64,000 bases of DNA from NCBI RefSeq assembly GCF_030691135.1, contig NZ_JAUYFA010000011.1, forward strand, positions 62,001 through 126,000, written 5' to 3'. This stretch comes from Phreatobacter sp. (GTDB lineage Bacteria; Pseudomonadota; Alphaproteobacteria; Rhizobiales; Phreatobacteraceae). A program made the position numbers and the translations under genes. Within the stretch, counting starts at the first letter, position 1. Every line of letters starts with the position of its first letter. Under the pieces are notes generated by a model. It saw nothing but the letters and a program-made list of their open reading frames with translations, was not told where the DNA came from and did no database searches. This document shows, piece after piece, positions 27,236-36,149 of the stretch.

Positions 27236-27478
27236 TCAGCGCAGCTCGATGGGGCGCGGCAGCATTTCGGTGATCTGGACGCCGATCCGGTTTCCGTTGA
27301 TGACGACCTGCCCGCGGGCGATGGGCATGTTGTTGGCGAGGATTTGCACCTCGTCGTCCTCCGTGGCATCGAGTTCGATGATGGCGCCGCGGGCCATGCG
27401 CAACATCTGGTGGATCGGCATCACCGTCGTGCCGAGGACCACAGAGATGTCGAGGGAAACGGTTTCGAGCTGGGCCAT
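27236..27478 (-). CDS. Orphan FliN/SpoA-domain protein
   Basis: This 80-residue protein is a single SpoA (surface presentation of antigens) domain: [51 protein letters not shown] and a C-terminal IGVQITEML. This is the C-terminal half of FliN, the flagellar C-ring switch protein. No flagellar gene is in the window. The ATG at 27478 with AAAAGGCG upstream is preferred to an upstream GTG at 27499. It diverges from lipB with only 32 bp between starts. Confidence 0.87.
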   Translation of the reverse strand: MAQLETVSLDISVVLGTTVMPIHQMLRMARGAIIELDATEDDEVQILANNMPIARGQVVINGNRIGVQITEMLPRPIELR

Positions 27479-27510
27479 GTCGCCTTTTGCCAAATGCACG
27501 TCGCGGGTTC

Positions 27511-28257
27511 ATGGCCACCCTGACCAAAGATGGTGAACGAGTGGTAAACGATCGTGCCAATCTGGTGCTTCATCTCGGTGCGCCCGCCGATGCGCCGCCG
27601 GTCGAGTGGGTCATCAGCGAGGGTTTCGTGCCCTATATGGAGGCTCTCGCGGCGATGGAGGCCCATGTCGCCGCCATTTCCGCCGGGACCGCGCGCGAAC
27701 GCGTCTGGCTCCTCGAACACCCGCCGCTCTACACGTCCGGCACCTCGACGGGCGCGGGCGGGATCGTCGATGCGCGATTCCCCGTCTTCGAGGCCGGCCG
27801 CGGCGGGCAGATGACCTATCACGGCCCGGGCCAGCGGGTGGCCTATGTCATGCTCGACCTTAACCGGCGCAAGCGCGACCTCCGGGTCTTCGTCGCGGCG
27901 CTGGAGGACTGGATCATCGGCACCCTCGCCGCCTTCAACATCCGCGGCGAGCGGCGCGCGGACCGCGTCGGCGTCTGGGTGAAGCGGCCGGACAAGGGGG
28001 AAGGCTTCGAGGACAAGATCGCCGCCATCGGCATCCGCGTGAAGCGCTGGGTGACGCTGCACGGCATCTCGCTCAACGTCGAGCCGGACCTCACCCATTT
28101 CGACGGCATCGTGCCCTGCGGCATCGCCGATCCGCGCTACGGCGTCACCAGCCTGGTCGATCTCGGCCTGCCGGTAACCCTGCCCGAGGTTGATGCCATC
28201 CTGCGGACCAGGTTCGAGCAACGTTTCGGGCCGACGGCGGCGGTGGAGACCGCCTGA
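27511..28257 (+). CDS. lipB: Octanoyltransferase
   Basis: This 248-residue enzyme transfers octanoate from acyl-carrier protein to lipoate-dependent proteins. It has the lipoyl-transferase fold with [34 protein letters not shown] and the thioester-forming Cys in [17 protein letters not shown]. The ATG at 27511 is used. A DinB gene follows after 15 bp, probably in the same transcript. Confidence 0.96.
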   Translation: MATLTKDGERVVNDRANLVLHLGAPADAPPVEWVISEGFVPYMEALAAMEAHVAAISAGTARERVWLLEHPPLYTSGTSTGAGGIVDARFPVFEAGRGGQMTYHGPGQRVAYVMLDLNRRKRDLRVFVAALEDWIIGTLAAFNIRGERRADRVGVWVKRPDKGEGFEDKIAAIGIRVKRWVTLHGISLNVEPDLTHFDGIVPCGIADPRYGVTSLVDLGLPVTLPEVDAILRTRFEQRFGPTAAVETA

Positions 28258-28272
28258 CCAGGAGACGCCGCG

Positions 28273-28845
28273 ATGCCCGCCTCGAACGTCCAGACCTTCC
28301 GCGCCTCGGCCTACAACAACGCCTGGGCGAACCACCGCCTCCTGACGGCCTGCGCCGGGCTGTCGGCGGAGGACTTCGCGGCGGCGCGGACGAGTTTTTT
28401 CCCCAGCATCGCGGCGACGCTGAACCATAACCTCGTCATCGACTGGTTCTACGTGGACGCGCTGGAGGGCGGAGCCCTTGGACCGAAGGCCTGGGAGATC
28501 CGGATCCCCTATCCTGCCATTGCCGACCTGCGGCGCGAGCAGGCGGCGGTGGACCGTCGGCTCATCGCCGTCTGCGAAGCGCTGACGGACGAATCGCTGA
28601 ACGGGGAGGTCAGGGTCAACCGTATCAGCCGCTGGCAGGTAGAGCGGTGCGACCGGCTGCTGATGCACCTCTTCCAGCACCAGGTGCACCATCGCGGCCA
28701 GGCCCATGCCATGCTGGCGGGAACGCCGGTGAAGCCGCCGCAGCTCGACGAGTTCTTCTCCATCGGCGAGGCGCCGCTCCGGGCCGCGGAGTTTGCGGAA
28801 CTGGGCTGGACCGAGGAGATGGTGTGGGGGAAGCACGGGGCGTGA
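28273..28845 (+). CDS. DinB-family protein
   Basis: This 190-residue four-helix protein has the DinB/YfiT metal-binding His positions (TLNHNLVIDWFY near residue 52 and HLFQHQVHHRGQAHAML near residue 138). The family binds a divalent metal and includes thiol-transferases, but most members have no assigned reaction. CAGGAGACGCC precedes the ATG. It follows lipB by 15 bp. Confidence 0.9.
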   Translation: MPASNVQTFRASAYNNAWANHRLLTACAGLSAEDFAAARTSFFPSIAATLNHNLVIDWFYVDALEGGALGPKAWEIRIPYPAIADLRREQAAVDRRLIAVCEALTDESLNGEVRVNRISRWQVERCDRLLMHLFQHQVHHRGQAHAMLAGTPVKPPQLDEFFSIGEAPLRAAEFAELGWTEEMVWGKHGA

Positions 28846-28867
28846 GAGCCGCGCCCGTTCCCACGAA

Positions 28868-29020
28868 AGGGCCCCACCCGCACCCTCCCCTCGCTCCGCG
28901 AGGAGAGGGGGACTTCGACGGCGAGGGCCTTCTTGTCGGTCGTGCCTGGCACGACCGATCTTCAGGGAAGCGGGCCGCCATGGTCCCCTCCCCGCGCAGC
29001 GGGGAGGGTGCGGGTGGGGC
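28868..29020. mobile_element. Non-coding repeat element with inverted ends, copy 2
   Basis: The left end (28868-28910) and right end (28983-29020, ending GGGTGCGGGTGGGGC) are reverse complements and match those of copy 1. The core includes a second palindrome TCGGTCGTGCCTGGCACGACCGA, cited here as TCGGTCGTG...CACGACCGA. It lies between converging genes. Confidence 0.82.
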
Positions 29021-29039
29021 ATTGACCCCGATTCCCGGA

Positions 29040-29327
29040 CTACTTCGTCGGGAGGATTTCCACAGTTCCGGGGCTGATAGCCGCGGCCTCATCCGCAGTC
29101 GCCGCCCGTCGCGCGATGGCGTCCACCTTGGCCCCGGCCGGCCCGTTCATCGCCTCGCGTACCAGCGCCTCCACGGCCTCGGCCGCACCATTGATGACCG
29201 CCTCGACGCTGTCGTCCGACCGGTTCCGCATCCAGCCGGAGACGCCGAGTGCCTCGGCCCGGCGCTTGAACCACTGGCGATAGCCGACGCCCTGGACGAT
29301 GCCCGCGATCCTCAGGTGGAGTGCCAC
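29040..29327 (-). CDS. Acylphosphatase
   Basis: This 95-residue protein has the acylphosphatase pattern: LRIAGIVQGVGYRQWFKRRA (phosphate loop and catalytic Arg) and GVSGWMRNRSDDSVEAV (catalytic Asn). It hydrolyses acyl phosphates. The only usable start is the GTG at 29327, which lies inside the end of the upstream CFA synthase gene (16-base overlap), so translation is likely coupled. A tail of about 10 residues extends past the family end. Confidence 0.9.
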   Translation of the reverse strand: MALHLRIAGIVQGVGYRQWFKRRAEALGVSGWMRNRSDDSVEAVINGAAEAVEALVREAMNGPAGAKVDAIARRAATADEAAAISPGTVEILPTK

Positions 29328-30559
29328 GGCAGCCCGCCCTCCCGCGTCTTCAGCCCGGTCTCGGCCTCGGTGATGAAGTCGCGTGTCACCGGCACGGCGT
29401 CGCGCTTTTCCGACAGCAGCAGCTGGTAGACCATGTTCGAACCGTCGCGGAAGCCGAGCTCGACCGCGGCGAGATAGAACTCCCACATGCGGGCGAAGCG
29501 CTCGCCCTGCATGGCGACGACCTCGCCGCGCACGGCCTCGAAATTCTCGCGCCAGGCCTTGATGGTCCCGTAATAATGGAGGCGCAGCACCTCGCAATCG
29601 TCCACCCACAAGCCGCAGCGCTCGGTGGAGGCGAAGACCTCCGAGAGCGCAGGCACATAGCCGCCGGGGAAGATGTATTTGCGGATGAAGGGCGCCGTGG
29701 TGCCCGGCGGCGACATGCGGCCGATGGCGTGGATCATGGCATAGCCGTCCGGCCCGCAGAGCCGCTTCACGGTGGCGAAATAGTCGTCGAAATGGTTGAC
29801 CCCGACATGTTCCATCATGCCGACCGAGACGACGCGGTCGAAGGTGCCAGTCAGCTCGCGATAGTCCTTTTCGAAGAAGGTGACGCGATCGGCGACGCCT
29901 GCCTGGGCCACCCGGTCCTTCGAGGCCGCGAGCTGGTCGGGCGAGACGTTGATGGCCGTCACCCTGGCGCCGCAGACCACGGCGAGATAGGTGGCAAGGC
30001 CACCCCAGCCCGATCCGATCTCGGCCACCGTCATGCCCGGCTCGATGGCGAGCTTGGCCGCGATGTGGCGCATCTTGGCAATCTGCGCCTCCTTCAGGCT
30101 CATCCCGGGCTCGGCGAAATAGGCGCAGGAATAGCTCATCGTCGCGTCGAGCCAGAGCTCGTAGAAGGCGCGGGGGTGGTCGTAGTGGCTCGACACATTG
30201 GCCGCCGCCTGCCCCACCTTGTTCGCCTGGTGGCGCCGCTTCAGGGCCCGCCAGACCTTGCGCAGCACCTGCTGGACCGGATGGGAGCCAAGGCCGGCAC
30301 GGTTCACCGAGAACAGGGTGAGGAGGTCCAGAACCTTGTCGCCGTTCTCGAAGGTCAGGCGACCGTCCATATAGGCCTCGGCCGCGGCCAGTTCGGGATT
30401 GAAGAAGAGCTCGCGCTGCACCTTCGCGTCATGCAGCCTCACCGTCACGTCGGGACCGTCGACACCCGAACCGAAGCTTTCGCGGCTACCGTCATGGTGG
30501 ATGACGGTCAGGCGACCGTTGCGGACGAAGCGGATGAGGAGATGGGCCAGCATGCTCAT
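29312..30559 (-). CDS. Cyclopropane-fatty-acyl-phospholipid synthase-like methyltransferase
   Basis: This 415-residue protein has an N-terminal CFA-synthase lid region and a C-terminal SAM-dependent methyltransferase core with VAEIGSGWGGLATYLAVVCG and VGMMEHVGVNHFDDYF, then the C-terminal YEFYLAAVELGFRDG-like helix. Members methylate double bonds of membrane phospholipid acyl chains. The ATG at 30559 has GAGG upstream. It overlaps the acylphosphatase gene downstream and nearly abuts the gamma-glutamylcyclotransferase-like gene upstream. Confidence 0.92.
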   Translation of the reverse strand: MSMLAHLLIRFVRNGRLTVIHHDGSRESFGSGVDGPDVTVRLHDAKVQRELFFNPELAAAEAYMDGRLTFENGDKVLDLLTLFSVNRAGLGSHPVQQVLRKVWRALKRRHQANKVGQAAANVSSHYDHPRAFYELWLDATMSYSCAYFAEPGMSLKEAQIAKMRHIAAKLAIEPGMTVAEIGSGWGGLATYLAVVCGARVTAINVSPDQLAASKDRVAQAGVADRVTFFEKDYRELTGTFDRVVSVGMMEHVGVNHFDDYFATVKRLCGPDGYAMIHAIGRMSPPGTTAPFIRKYIFPGGYVPALSEVFASTERCGLWVDDCEVLRLHYYGTIKAWRENFEAVRGEVVAMQGERFARMWEFYLAAVELGFRDGSNMVYQLLLSEKRDAVPVTRDFITEAETGLKTREGGLPWHST

Positions 30560-30563
30560 CGTT

Positions 30564-31019
30564 TCAGCCTCGGAAGCCGTGCCGCGCGAAGCGGCTGAAG
30601 CCGTCAATGTAGCGGGCGGGAAGGTTCCAGGCGAGCGCCGAGCCGACAACCGCCTCGTGGAAATAGCGGCGGCGCGGCCTCAGGCCCTCGCTGACGTCAC
30701 CGCCGTGATAGACGAGGCAGGAGACGGTCGCGCCCGCCATGCGGATGGGAACGATGCGCTTGACGTACCAGCCCTCGTCGACGCCCTCGAAGCGGTCGAG
30801 CACGGCGACGTCGCGCGCCTCGATCCGCCAGACGACGCCGTAGACGTGGGCGCCACGGCGGTCGCGGACGGCGGCATAGCCGTCGCTGGTGAAGAAGATG
30901 CGGTGGTGGTCGAGCCTGCCGATGCCGAGCGGCCGCGCCCGCGGCGCCCGCCGGGCCATCTGCGGGACATGCATGTTCGAGCCGTAGGCGAAATAGAGCA
31001 TGGGAGAGGGATGGCGCAT
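30564..31019 (-). CDS. Gamma-glutamylcyclotransferase-like protein
   Basis: This 151-residue protein has the GGCT/AIG2 fold signature YFAYGSNMHVPQMARR near the start, VYGVVWRIEARDVAVLDRFEGVDEGWYVKR (with the catalytic Glu position) in the middle and a Tyr-rich end. Members release 5-oxoproline or cyclise related amines. It ends 4 bp before the CFA-synthase gene, suggesting a joint transcript. ATGs at 31019 and 31001 are both possible. Confidence 0.88.
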   Translation of the reverse strand: MRHPSPMLYFAYGSNMHVPQMARRAPRARPLGIGRLDHHRIFFTSDGYAAVRDRRGAHVYGVVWRIEARDVAVLDRFEGVDEGWYVKRIVPIRMAGATVSCLVYHGGDVSEGLRPRRRYFHEAVVGSALAWNLPARYIDGFSRFARHGFRG

Positions 31020-31071
31020 CGCCGGCACGCCGGCAAGGGTACCGACGGGGCCTCGCAACGCCACCTCCGCT

Positions 31072-31102
31072 CGTCATGCCCGGGCTTGTCCCGGGCATGA
31101 CG
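31072..31102. repeat. Solo palindromic repeat half-unit (CGTCATGCCCGGG type)
   Basis: A perfect palindrome CGTCATGCCCGGG-CTTGT-CCCGGGCATGACG lies upstream of the gamma-glutamylcyclotransferase-like gene. It matches the arm of the compound repeat at 24587-24678. Confidence 0.85.
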
Positions 31103-31265
31103 CGGGAGTGGAACGCCCATTGCTGCCGATCCTTCGAGGGGCAGGACTTGCCGGCGTCCTGCCTTGCACTGACGAGCGCCGGGCGCGGCCCTGACGTTCG
31201 TGACAGAGCCTCCCCGAAATCGCGCCGCCATGCTTTGTTGCGATTCCAAAGGGAGGACAACAACC

Positions 31266-32990
31266 ATGGCGAAACGCCCGACCGGCTCCACCACCAAGGC
31301 CCCGCGCGGCATGCGCAAGGGGCTCACCGCCTATGGCGATGCCGGCTTCTCGCTGTTCCTGCGCAAGGCCTTCATCAAGGCGGCGGGCTTTTCCGACGAT
31401 GCCCTCGACCGGCCGATCATCGCCATCACCGACACCTTCTCCGACTACAATCCCTGCCACGGCAATGTCCGCCAGCTCATCGAGGCGGTGAAGCGCGGCG
31501 TCATGCTGTCGGGCGGCCTGCCCTTCGCCTTCCCGACGGTCTCGATCCACGAGAGCTTCTCCAACCCGACGTCGATGTTCCTGAGGAACCTCATGGCCAT
31601 CGACACCGAGGAGATGATCCGCGCCCAGCCGATGGACGCGGTGGTGCTGATCGGCGGCTGTGACAAGACCGTCCCGGCACAGCTGATGGGCGCGGCCTCG
31701 GCCGATGTCCCCGCCATCCAGCTCATCACCGGGCCGATGCTGGTCGGCCATTACAAGGGCGAGGTTCTCGGCGCCTGCACCGATTGCCGCAGGCTCTGGG
31801 CCATGCACCGGGCCGGGACCATCGACGAGGCGGAGATCGAGGCTGTCTCGGGGCGGCTGGCGCCGACCGTCGGCACCTGCATGGTGATGGGCACGGCCTC
31901 GACCATGGGCTGCCTCGCCGAGGCGATGGGCATGGCCCTGCCCCATACCGGCACGATCCCGGCCACCCATGCCGACCGCATCCGCGCCGCGGAGGCCTCC
32001 GGCCGCGAAGCCGTGAAGATGGCCGCCGCCGGGCGCAAGCCGCGCGATATCATTACGCAAGGGTCGCTGCGCAACGCCATGGTGGTGCTGCAGGCGATCG
32101 GCGGATCGACCAATGCCATCGTGCATCTCGCGGCGATCGCCGGCCGGCTCGGCCTCACCTGGGACCTCGAGGAACTTGACCGGCTCGGCCGCGAGGTCCC
32201 GGTCCTGCTCGACCTCAAGCCCGCCGGCTCGCATTACATGGAGCATTTCCACTGGTCCGGCGGCGTGCCGCGTCTGCTGCAGGAACTTCGGGACCATCTC
32301 GATCTCGACGCCCCGACCGTCACCGGCGAGCGGCTCGGCGACTGGGTCGACCGCGCCGAGCAGGTGCCGGGGCAGACCATCATCCGCTCCCTCGGCCAGC
32401 CCTTGAAGAAGACCGGCGCCCATGCCGTGCTGCGCGGCTCGCTGGCGCCGGGCGGCGCGGTGATCAAGGCGGCCGCGGCGACGCCGGCGCTGATGGTCCA
32501 TACCGGCCGCGCCGTCGTCTTCGAGGATGTCGAGGACATGACCAACCGCATCGACGACCCGGACCTCGACGTCACCGCAGACGACATCCTGGTCATGCGC
32601 AATGCCGGTCCGAAGGGCCATCCCGGCATGCCCGAGGCGGGCCTCCTGCCGATCCCGAAGAAGCTCGCCCAGAAGGGCGTCACCGACATGATCCGCATCT
32701 CCGACGCGCGCATGTCCGGCACGGCCTATGGCACCATCGTGCTGCATGTCACGCCCGAGGCCGCCGAGGGCTCGCCGCTGGCGCTGGTGCGCTCCGGCGA
32801 CCGCATCAGCCTCGACGTGCCCAACCGGCGCGTCGACCTGCTGGTCGACGAGGCGGAACTCGCCCTCCGGCGCAAGGCGTGGAAGAAGCCGAAGCACCTG
32901 CACGAGCGCCAGCGCGGCTACAAGAAGCTCTATCTCGACCACGTGACCCAGGCGGACAAGGGCTGCGACTTCGACTTCCTGGAGAAGTGA
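31266..32990 (+). CDS. IlvD/Edd-family dehydratase
   Basis: This 574-residue protein keeps the cluster cysteines of the family (NPCHGN, GGCDKT, GTCMVMGTASTM) and the SDARMSGTAYG motif near the C terminus. The family dehydrates dihydroxy acids or sugar acids. Sequence features such as SIHESFSNPTSMFLRNLM and the C-terminal HERQRGYKKLYLDHV are typical of sugar-acid (arabinonate/xylonate-type) dehydratases rather than biosynthetic IlvD; this is an inference. GGGAGGACAACAACC precedes the ATG. Confidence 0.92.
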   Translation: MAKRPTGSTTKAPRGMRKGLTAYGDAGFSLFLRKAFIKAAGFSDDALDRPIIAITDTFSDYNPCHGNVRQLIEAVKRGVMLSGGLPFAFPTVSIHESFSNPTSMFLRNLMAIDTEEMIRAQPMDAVVLIGGCDKTVPAQLMGAASADVPAIQLITGPMLVGHYKGEVLGACTDCRRLWAMHRAGTIDEAEIEAVSGRLAPTVGTCMVMGTASTMGCLAEAMGMALPHTGTIPATHADRIRAAEASGREAVKMAAAGRKPRDIITQGSLRNAMVVLQAIGGSTNAIVHLAAIAGRLGLTWDLEELDRLGREVPVLLDLKPAGSHYMEHFHWSGGVPRLLQELRDHLDLDAPTVTGERLGDWVDRAEQVPGQTIIRSLGQPLKKTGAHAVLRGSLAPGGAVIKAAAATPALMVHTGRAVVFEDVEDMTNRIDDPDLDVTADDILVMRNAGPKGHPGMPEAGLLPIPKKLAQKGVTDMIRISDARMSGTAYGTIVLHVTPEAAEGSPLALVRSGDRISLDVPNRRVDLLVDEAELALRRKAWKKPKHLHERQRGYKKLYLDHVTQADKGCDFDFLEK

Positions 32991-33093
32991 GAAGCGGGCC
33001 CTCCCCCTTTCGCGCACCCTCTCATGCGCGGGGCGGCTTGCACGCCGCCGCCGTGCGTGATCGAAGACCCTCCCCGCCCTCGCCGGTTCCGCC

Positions 33094-34020
33094 ATGTTCC
33101 CGATCATCGCCAGCCTGACCCCGGTCTTCCTCATCATCGTGCTCGGCGCCTGGCTGAGGGCCTGGCCGCTGCTCGACGAGGCCGGCTGGCGCGGGCTGGA
33201 ACGCGCCACCTACTATGTCTTCTTCCCGGCCATGATCATCATGACCATGGCCAAGGCCGACCTGCGCTCGGTGCCGGTGCTCGCCATGGGCTTCTCGCTG
33301 ATCGCCGCCATCCTCGCCATGGCGGTGATCCTGCTGGTGTTGAGGCCGCTCCTCGCCCGCAGCTTCGGCACCGACGGCCCGGCCTTCACCTCGGTGTTCC
33401 AGGGCGCGACGCGGTGGAACTCCTTCGTCGCCATCGCCACGGCCGGCGCGCTCTACGGCCAGCTCGGCCTGACGCTCACCGCCATCTCGGTGGCGGCGAT
33501 GATCCCGCTGCTCAACGTGCTGGCGGTGGTGATGCTGCAGCGCTATGCGCAGGACAAGCCGGTGGTCCTCGGCCCGACGCTGAAGGCGCTGGTCACCAAT
33601 CCCTTCATCTGGTCGTCGGTGCTCGGCATCGTCATCAATGTCGTCGGCATTCCGCTGCCGGTCATCGCCATGCGCTTCGGCGACATTCTCGGCGCGGCGG
33701 CGCTCGGCACCGGGCTGCTGCTGGTCGGCGCCGGCCTCGAGGTCCGGGCGGCGCTGAAGCCGCGCGCCATCACCTGGGTCACCACGGCCCTGAAGCTCCT
33801 GCTGATGCCGGCCATGGCCGGCGGCATCGCCATGGCGCTGGGGGTGAGCGGCGTGGCGCTGCAGGTGGCGATCCTCTCCGCCGCCATGCCCAGCGCCTCC
33901 GGCGCCTATATCCTCGCGCGACAGATGGGCGGCGATGCGCCGCTGATGGCCGAGATCCTCACCGTGCAGACGCTGATGGCGGTGATCACCATCCCGCTCG
34001 TGCTGACGCTGGCCGGCTGA
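33094..34020 (+). CDS. AEC-family transporter (auxin efflux carrier type)
   Basis: This 308-residue integral membrane protein has about ten hydrophobic segments in two blocks of five, with the family features FQGATRWNSFVAIATAG and AAMPSASGAYILARQMGGD. Relatives export or import small carboxylates such as malate or malonate. It follows the dehydratase by 103 bp on the same strand, so it may carry that enzyme's substrate or product; this is inference. Confidence 0.92.
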   Translation: MFPIIASLTPVFLIIVLGAWLRAWPLLDEAGWRGLERATYYVFFPAMIIMTMAKADLRSVPVLAMGFSLIAAILAMAVILLVLRPLLARSFGTDGPAFTSVFQGATRWNSFVAIATAGALYGQLGLTLTAISVAAMIPLLNVLAVVMLQRYAQDKPVVLGPTLKALVTNPFIWSSVLGIVINVVGIPLPVIAMRFGDILGAAALGTGLLLVGAGLEVRAALKPRAITWVTTALKLLLMPAMAGGIAMALGVSGVALQVAILSAAMPSASGAYILARQMGGDAPLMAEILTVQTLMAVITIPLVLTLAG

Positions 34021-34028
34021 CACGAAAA

Positions 34029-34048
34029 CGGCCCCCGCGAGGGGGCCG
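34029..34048. terminator. Rho-independent-like hairpin after the AEC transporter gene
   Basis: A perfect 8-bp all-GC stem (34029-34036 with 34041-34048) with loop GCGA follows the stop by 8 bp, between converging genes. On the reverse strand it is followed by TTTTCGTG, so it may end the opposite transcript better. Confidence 0.78.
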
Positions 34049-34075
34049 CCTTCGATCGTCCCGGCCGTTACGCGC

Positions 34076-34462
34076 TCACTGGTAGTGGCGGAACGTGTGG
34101 GGGTAACGGTCGTCGACGGCCGGCGCACGGCGATAGCCGCGATGCGGTGCCTCGCGGTAGTAGACGCGCGGCGGGGCCTGGTAATAGACGCGCGGGGGCG
34201 CCTCGTAATAGGCCGGGCCGCCGTAGGACCGGTAGCGCGGTGCATAGTAGTAGCCGTCGTCATAGGCCTGGCGGCGCTGATCGGCGGCGATCGCCGCGGC
34301 ACCGAGACCGATGATGCCGAGCGCGATGCCGGCGCCGATGGCGGCACCCTGGTTGCCACGGTAGTGGCGACGGGACTGGGCCTCGGCGGGGGCTGCGAGG
34401 GCGGCGATACCGGCGGCGACGACGATGCCGGCGACGGCGGCCTTGAAGGAACGGGAAAGCAT
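34076..34462 (-). CDS. Small exported Tyr-rich protein
   Basis: This 128-residue protein starts with a signal peptide (SFKAAVAGIVVAAGIAALAAPAEAQ), then a glycine-zipper-like membrane stretch (GAAIGAGIALGIIGLGAAAIAA), and a Tyr/Pro-rich tail with tandem RVYY-APP repeats. No named family is recognised; many Rhizobiales encode similar proteins (often called hypothetical glycine-zipper proteins). AAAAGGGG lies before the ATG. Function unknown, probably envelope. Confidence 0.8.
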   Translation of the reverse strand: MLSRSFKAAVAGIVVAAGIAALAAPAEAQSRRHYRGNQGAAIGAGIALGIIGLGAAAIAADQRRQAYDDGYYYAPRYRSYGGPAYYEAPPRVYYQAPPRVYYREAPHRGYRRAPAVDDRYPHTFRHYQ

Positions 34463-34614
34463 GAGAATGCCCCTTTTCTGTCCGTCCAGGATCTCGTGGC
34501 GCGACGCGCCTCGACTGCGGACCCCTGAAGAACGTGCGGAAGGTCTAGCGGTTCCCCCGTGAACCCGTTCTGAACGCAAAAAGGCGGCATCGTGGCACCG
34601 CCCTGAACCGTTGT

Positions 34615-35031
34615 TCATCCCGCCGCGGCAGGGGTCTCGGCCACGGCCTCGAGGATGACGAAGGCCTGCGCCATGGGAAAATCGTCGGTGATCGTCAGGT
34701 GGATGACCAGGCGGTGGCCGGCCGGCGTCAGCGCCCGCGCCCGCTCCAGCGCGCCGCCGGTCAGCACCATGGTGGGCGCGCCCGAGGGCATGTTGGCGAC
34801 GCCCATGTCCTTCCAGAAGACGCCGCGGCGGATGCCGGTGCCGAGCGCCTTGGCGCAGGCCTCCTTCGCCGCGAAGCGCTTGGCATAGGTGGCGGCGCGA
34901 TGCGCCCGGCCCTCGGCTTTCGCCCGCTCGACATCGGTGAAGAGCCGGTGGGTGAAGCGCTCGCCGTGCCGCTCCAGCGACTTCTCGATGCGGCGGATGT
35001 CGCAGAGGTCGGAGCCGATGCCGAGGATCAC
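34615..35031 (-). CDS. acpS: Holo-[acyl-carrier-protein] synthase
   Basis: This 138-residue enzyme attaches phosphopantetheine to acyl-carrier protein. It has [15 protein letters not shown] (metal site Asp), [19 protein letters not shown] and the C-terminal HLTITDD. The start is a GTG at 35031 that shares GTGA with the stop of the upstream membrane gene. Length is standard. Confidence 0.95.
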   Translation of the reverse strand: MILGIGSDLCDIRRIEKSLERHGERFTHRLFTDVERAKAEGRAHRAATYAKRFAAKEACAKALGTGIRRGVFWKDMGVANMPSGAPTMVLTGGALERARALTPAGHRLVIHLTITDDFPMAQAFVILEAVAETPAAAG

Positions 35032-35489
35032 GCCGGCCGCCTCCGCCGCGACACCAGGGTCAGCCAGAGCCCGCCGGCGAGCACGGCGAGGCCGAGGAGG
35101 ATGAGCGGCAGCCGCTCGCGCGGCGGATCGTTCAGCACCACCAGGTCCTCGCAGCGCGTGCCCGGCACCACCTGCAGCACCTCGTGCAGCGGCTTGCCCC
35201 CCGGCGCATGGCGGTACTGCACCAGCGGCACGCGGCATTCCTGCACCATGGGGCCGATGCGCCGCTCGAAGACGAAGATCGGAATGCCCACGGTGTCGCG
35301 GGTCGAGGTCGCGGTTTCCGAACCCGCCCAGCGGGCGGTGACCGCCTCCTGGCGGGTCGCCTGCCAGTAGGTCAGGACCGGCAGGGTATTGGGCACGAGG
35401 ATGACGAGGCCGATGAGCGCGACGAAGAGCCCGACCAGCAGCCGGGTGCCCGCGGGCGAGAGTTCGCCGGCCGGTGCCGGCGTCGTCAC
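35028..35489 (-). CDS. Unknown membrane protein coupled between pyrE and acpS
   Basis: This 153-residue protein has two membrane segments, [20 protein letters not shown] (about residues 15-35) and [19 protein letters not shown] near the C terminus, with a periplasmic domain of about 95 residues between them containing two Cys (QECRVPL, GTRCEDL) that could pair. The fold resembles DUF3592-like proteins only loosely. It starts with a GTG overlapping the pyrE stop (GTGA) and ends overlapping the acpS start (GTGA), so all three genes are translationally coupled. Confidence 0.75.
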   Translation of the reverse strand: MTTPAPAGELSPAGTRLLVGLFVALIGLVILVPNTLPVLTYWQATRQEAVTARWAGSETATSTRDTVGIPIFVFERRIGPMVQECRVPLVQYRHAPGGKPLHEVLQVVPGTRCEDLVVLNDPPRERLPLILLGLAVLAGGLWLTLVSRRRRPA

Positions 35490-36079
35490 GATGTCGCCCC
35501 CTGGATGCCGCGCGAGCCGGGTTTGACGGCCGGCAGGGCCGCCAGCTCCGGCGGCAGGGCATCGGCGGCATAGTCCGGCACATACCAGGAGAGCAGCGAG
35601 ACCAGCGGCACGCCGACATCGGCCTTGCCGCCCGAGCGGTCGACCAGCACGGCGGCGCCCACCGTCTCGCCGGGATGGCCGGCAATGGCGGCGAGGCATT
35701 CGCGGGTGGAGAGGCCGGTGGTGACGATGTCCTCGACCACCAGCACGCGGGCTCCTGAAGGGATCTCGAAGCCGCGGCGCAGCTTGAACTCGCCGTTCTC
35801 GCGCTCGACGAAAATGGCCTTGGCGCCGAGCTGGCGGGCAGTCTCATAGCCCGGCACGATGCCGCCGACGGCGGGCGAGACGACATAGTCGATGGTGCCG
35901 AACTGCGCCTTCACCTTGACGGCCAGCGCCGCGCAGAGCCGCGCCGTGCGCTCGGGGTCCATGAAGACGAACATCTTCTGCAGGAAGACCGGGGAACGCC
36001 TGCCCGAGGACAGGATGAAATGGCCTTCCAGGAGGGCGCCCGCGGCGCGGAATTCGGCGAGCACGTCGTCAGGGGTCAT
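35486..36079 (-). CDS. pyrE: Orotate phosphoribosyltransferase
   Basis: This 197-residue enzyme makes orotidine monophosphate from orotate and PRPP. It has the PRPP motif [17 protein letters not shown] near residue 110 and the catalytic-loop region [16 protein letters not shown] near the start, typical of the alphaproteobacterial form. It is first in the pyrE-membrane gene-acpS overlap group. In related genomes it usually lies just downstream of rsh; here the AT-rich insert separates them. Confidence 0.95.
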   Translation of the reverse strand: MTPDDVLAEFRAAGALLEGHFILSSGRRSPVFLQKMFVFMDPERTARLCAALAVKVKAQFGTIDYVVSPAVGGIVPGYETARQLGAKAIFVERENGEFKLRRGFEIPSGARVLVVEDIVTTGLSTRECLAAIAGHPGETVGAAVLVDRSGGKADVGVPLVSLLSWYVPDYAADALPPELAALPAVKPGSRGIQGATS

Positions 36080-36149
36080 GGGTCAGGTGTCCGTCTGGGG
36101 TCGACGGGAGAGACGACGAATGGGGGTGGTGAGTCAATGAGGGGGCACT

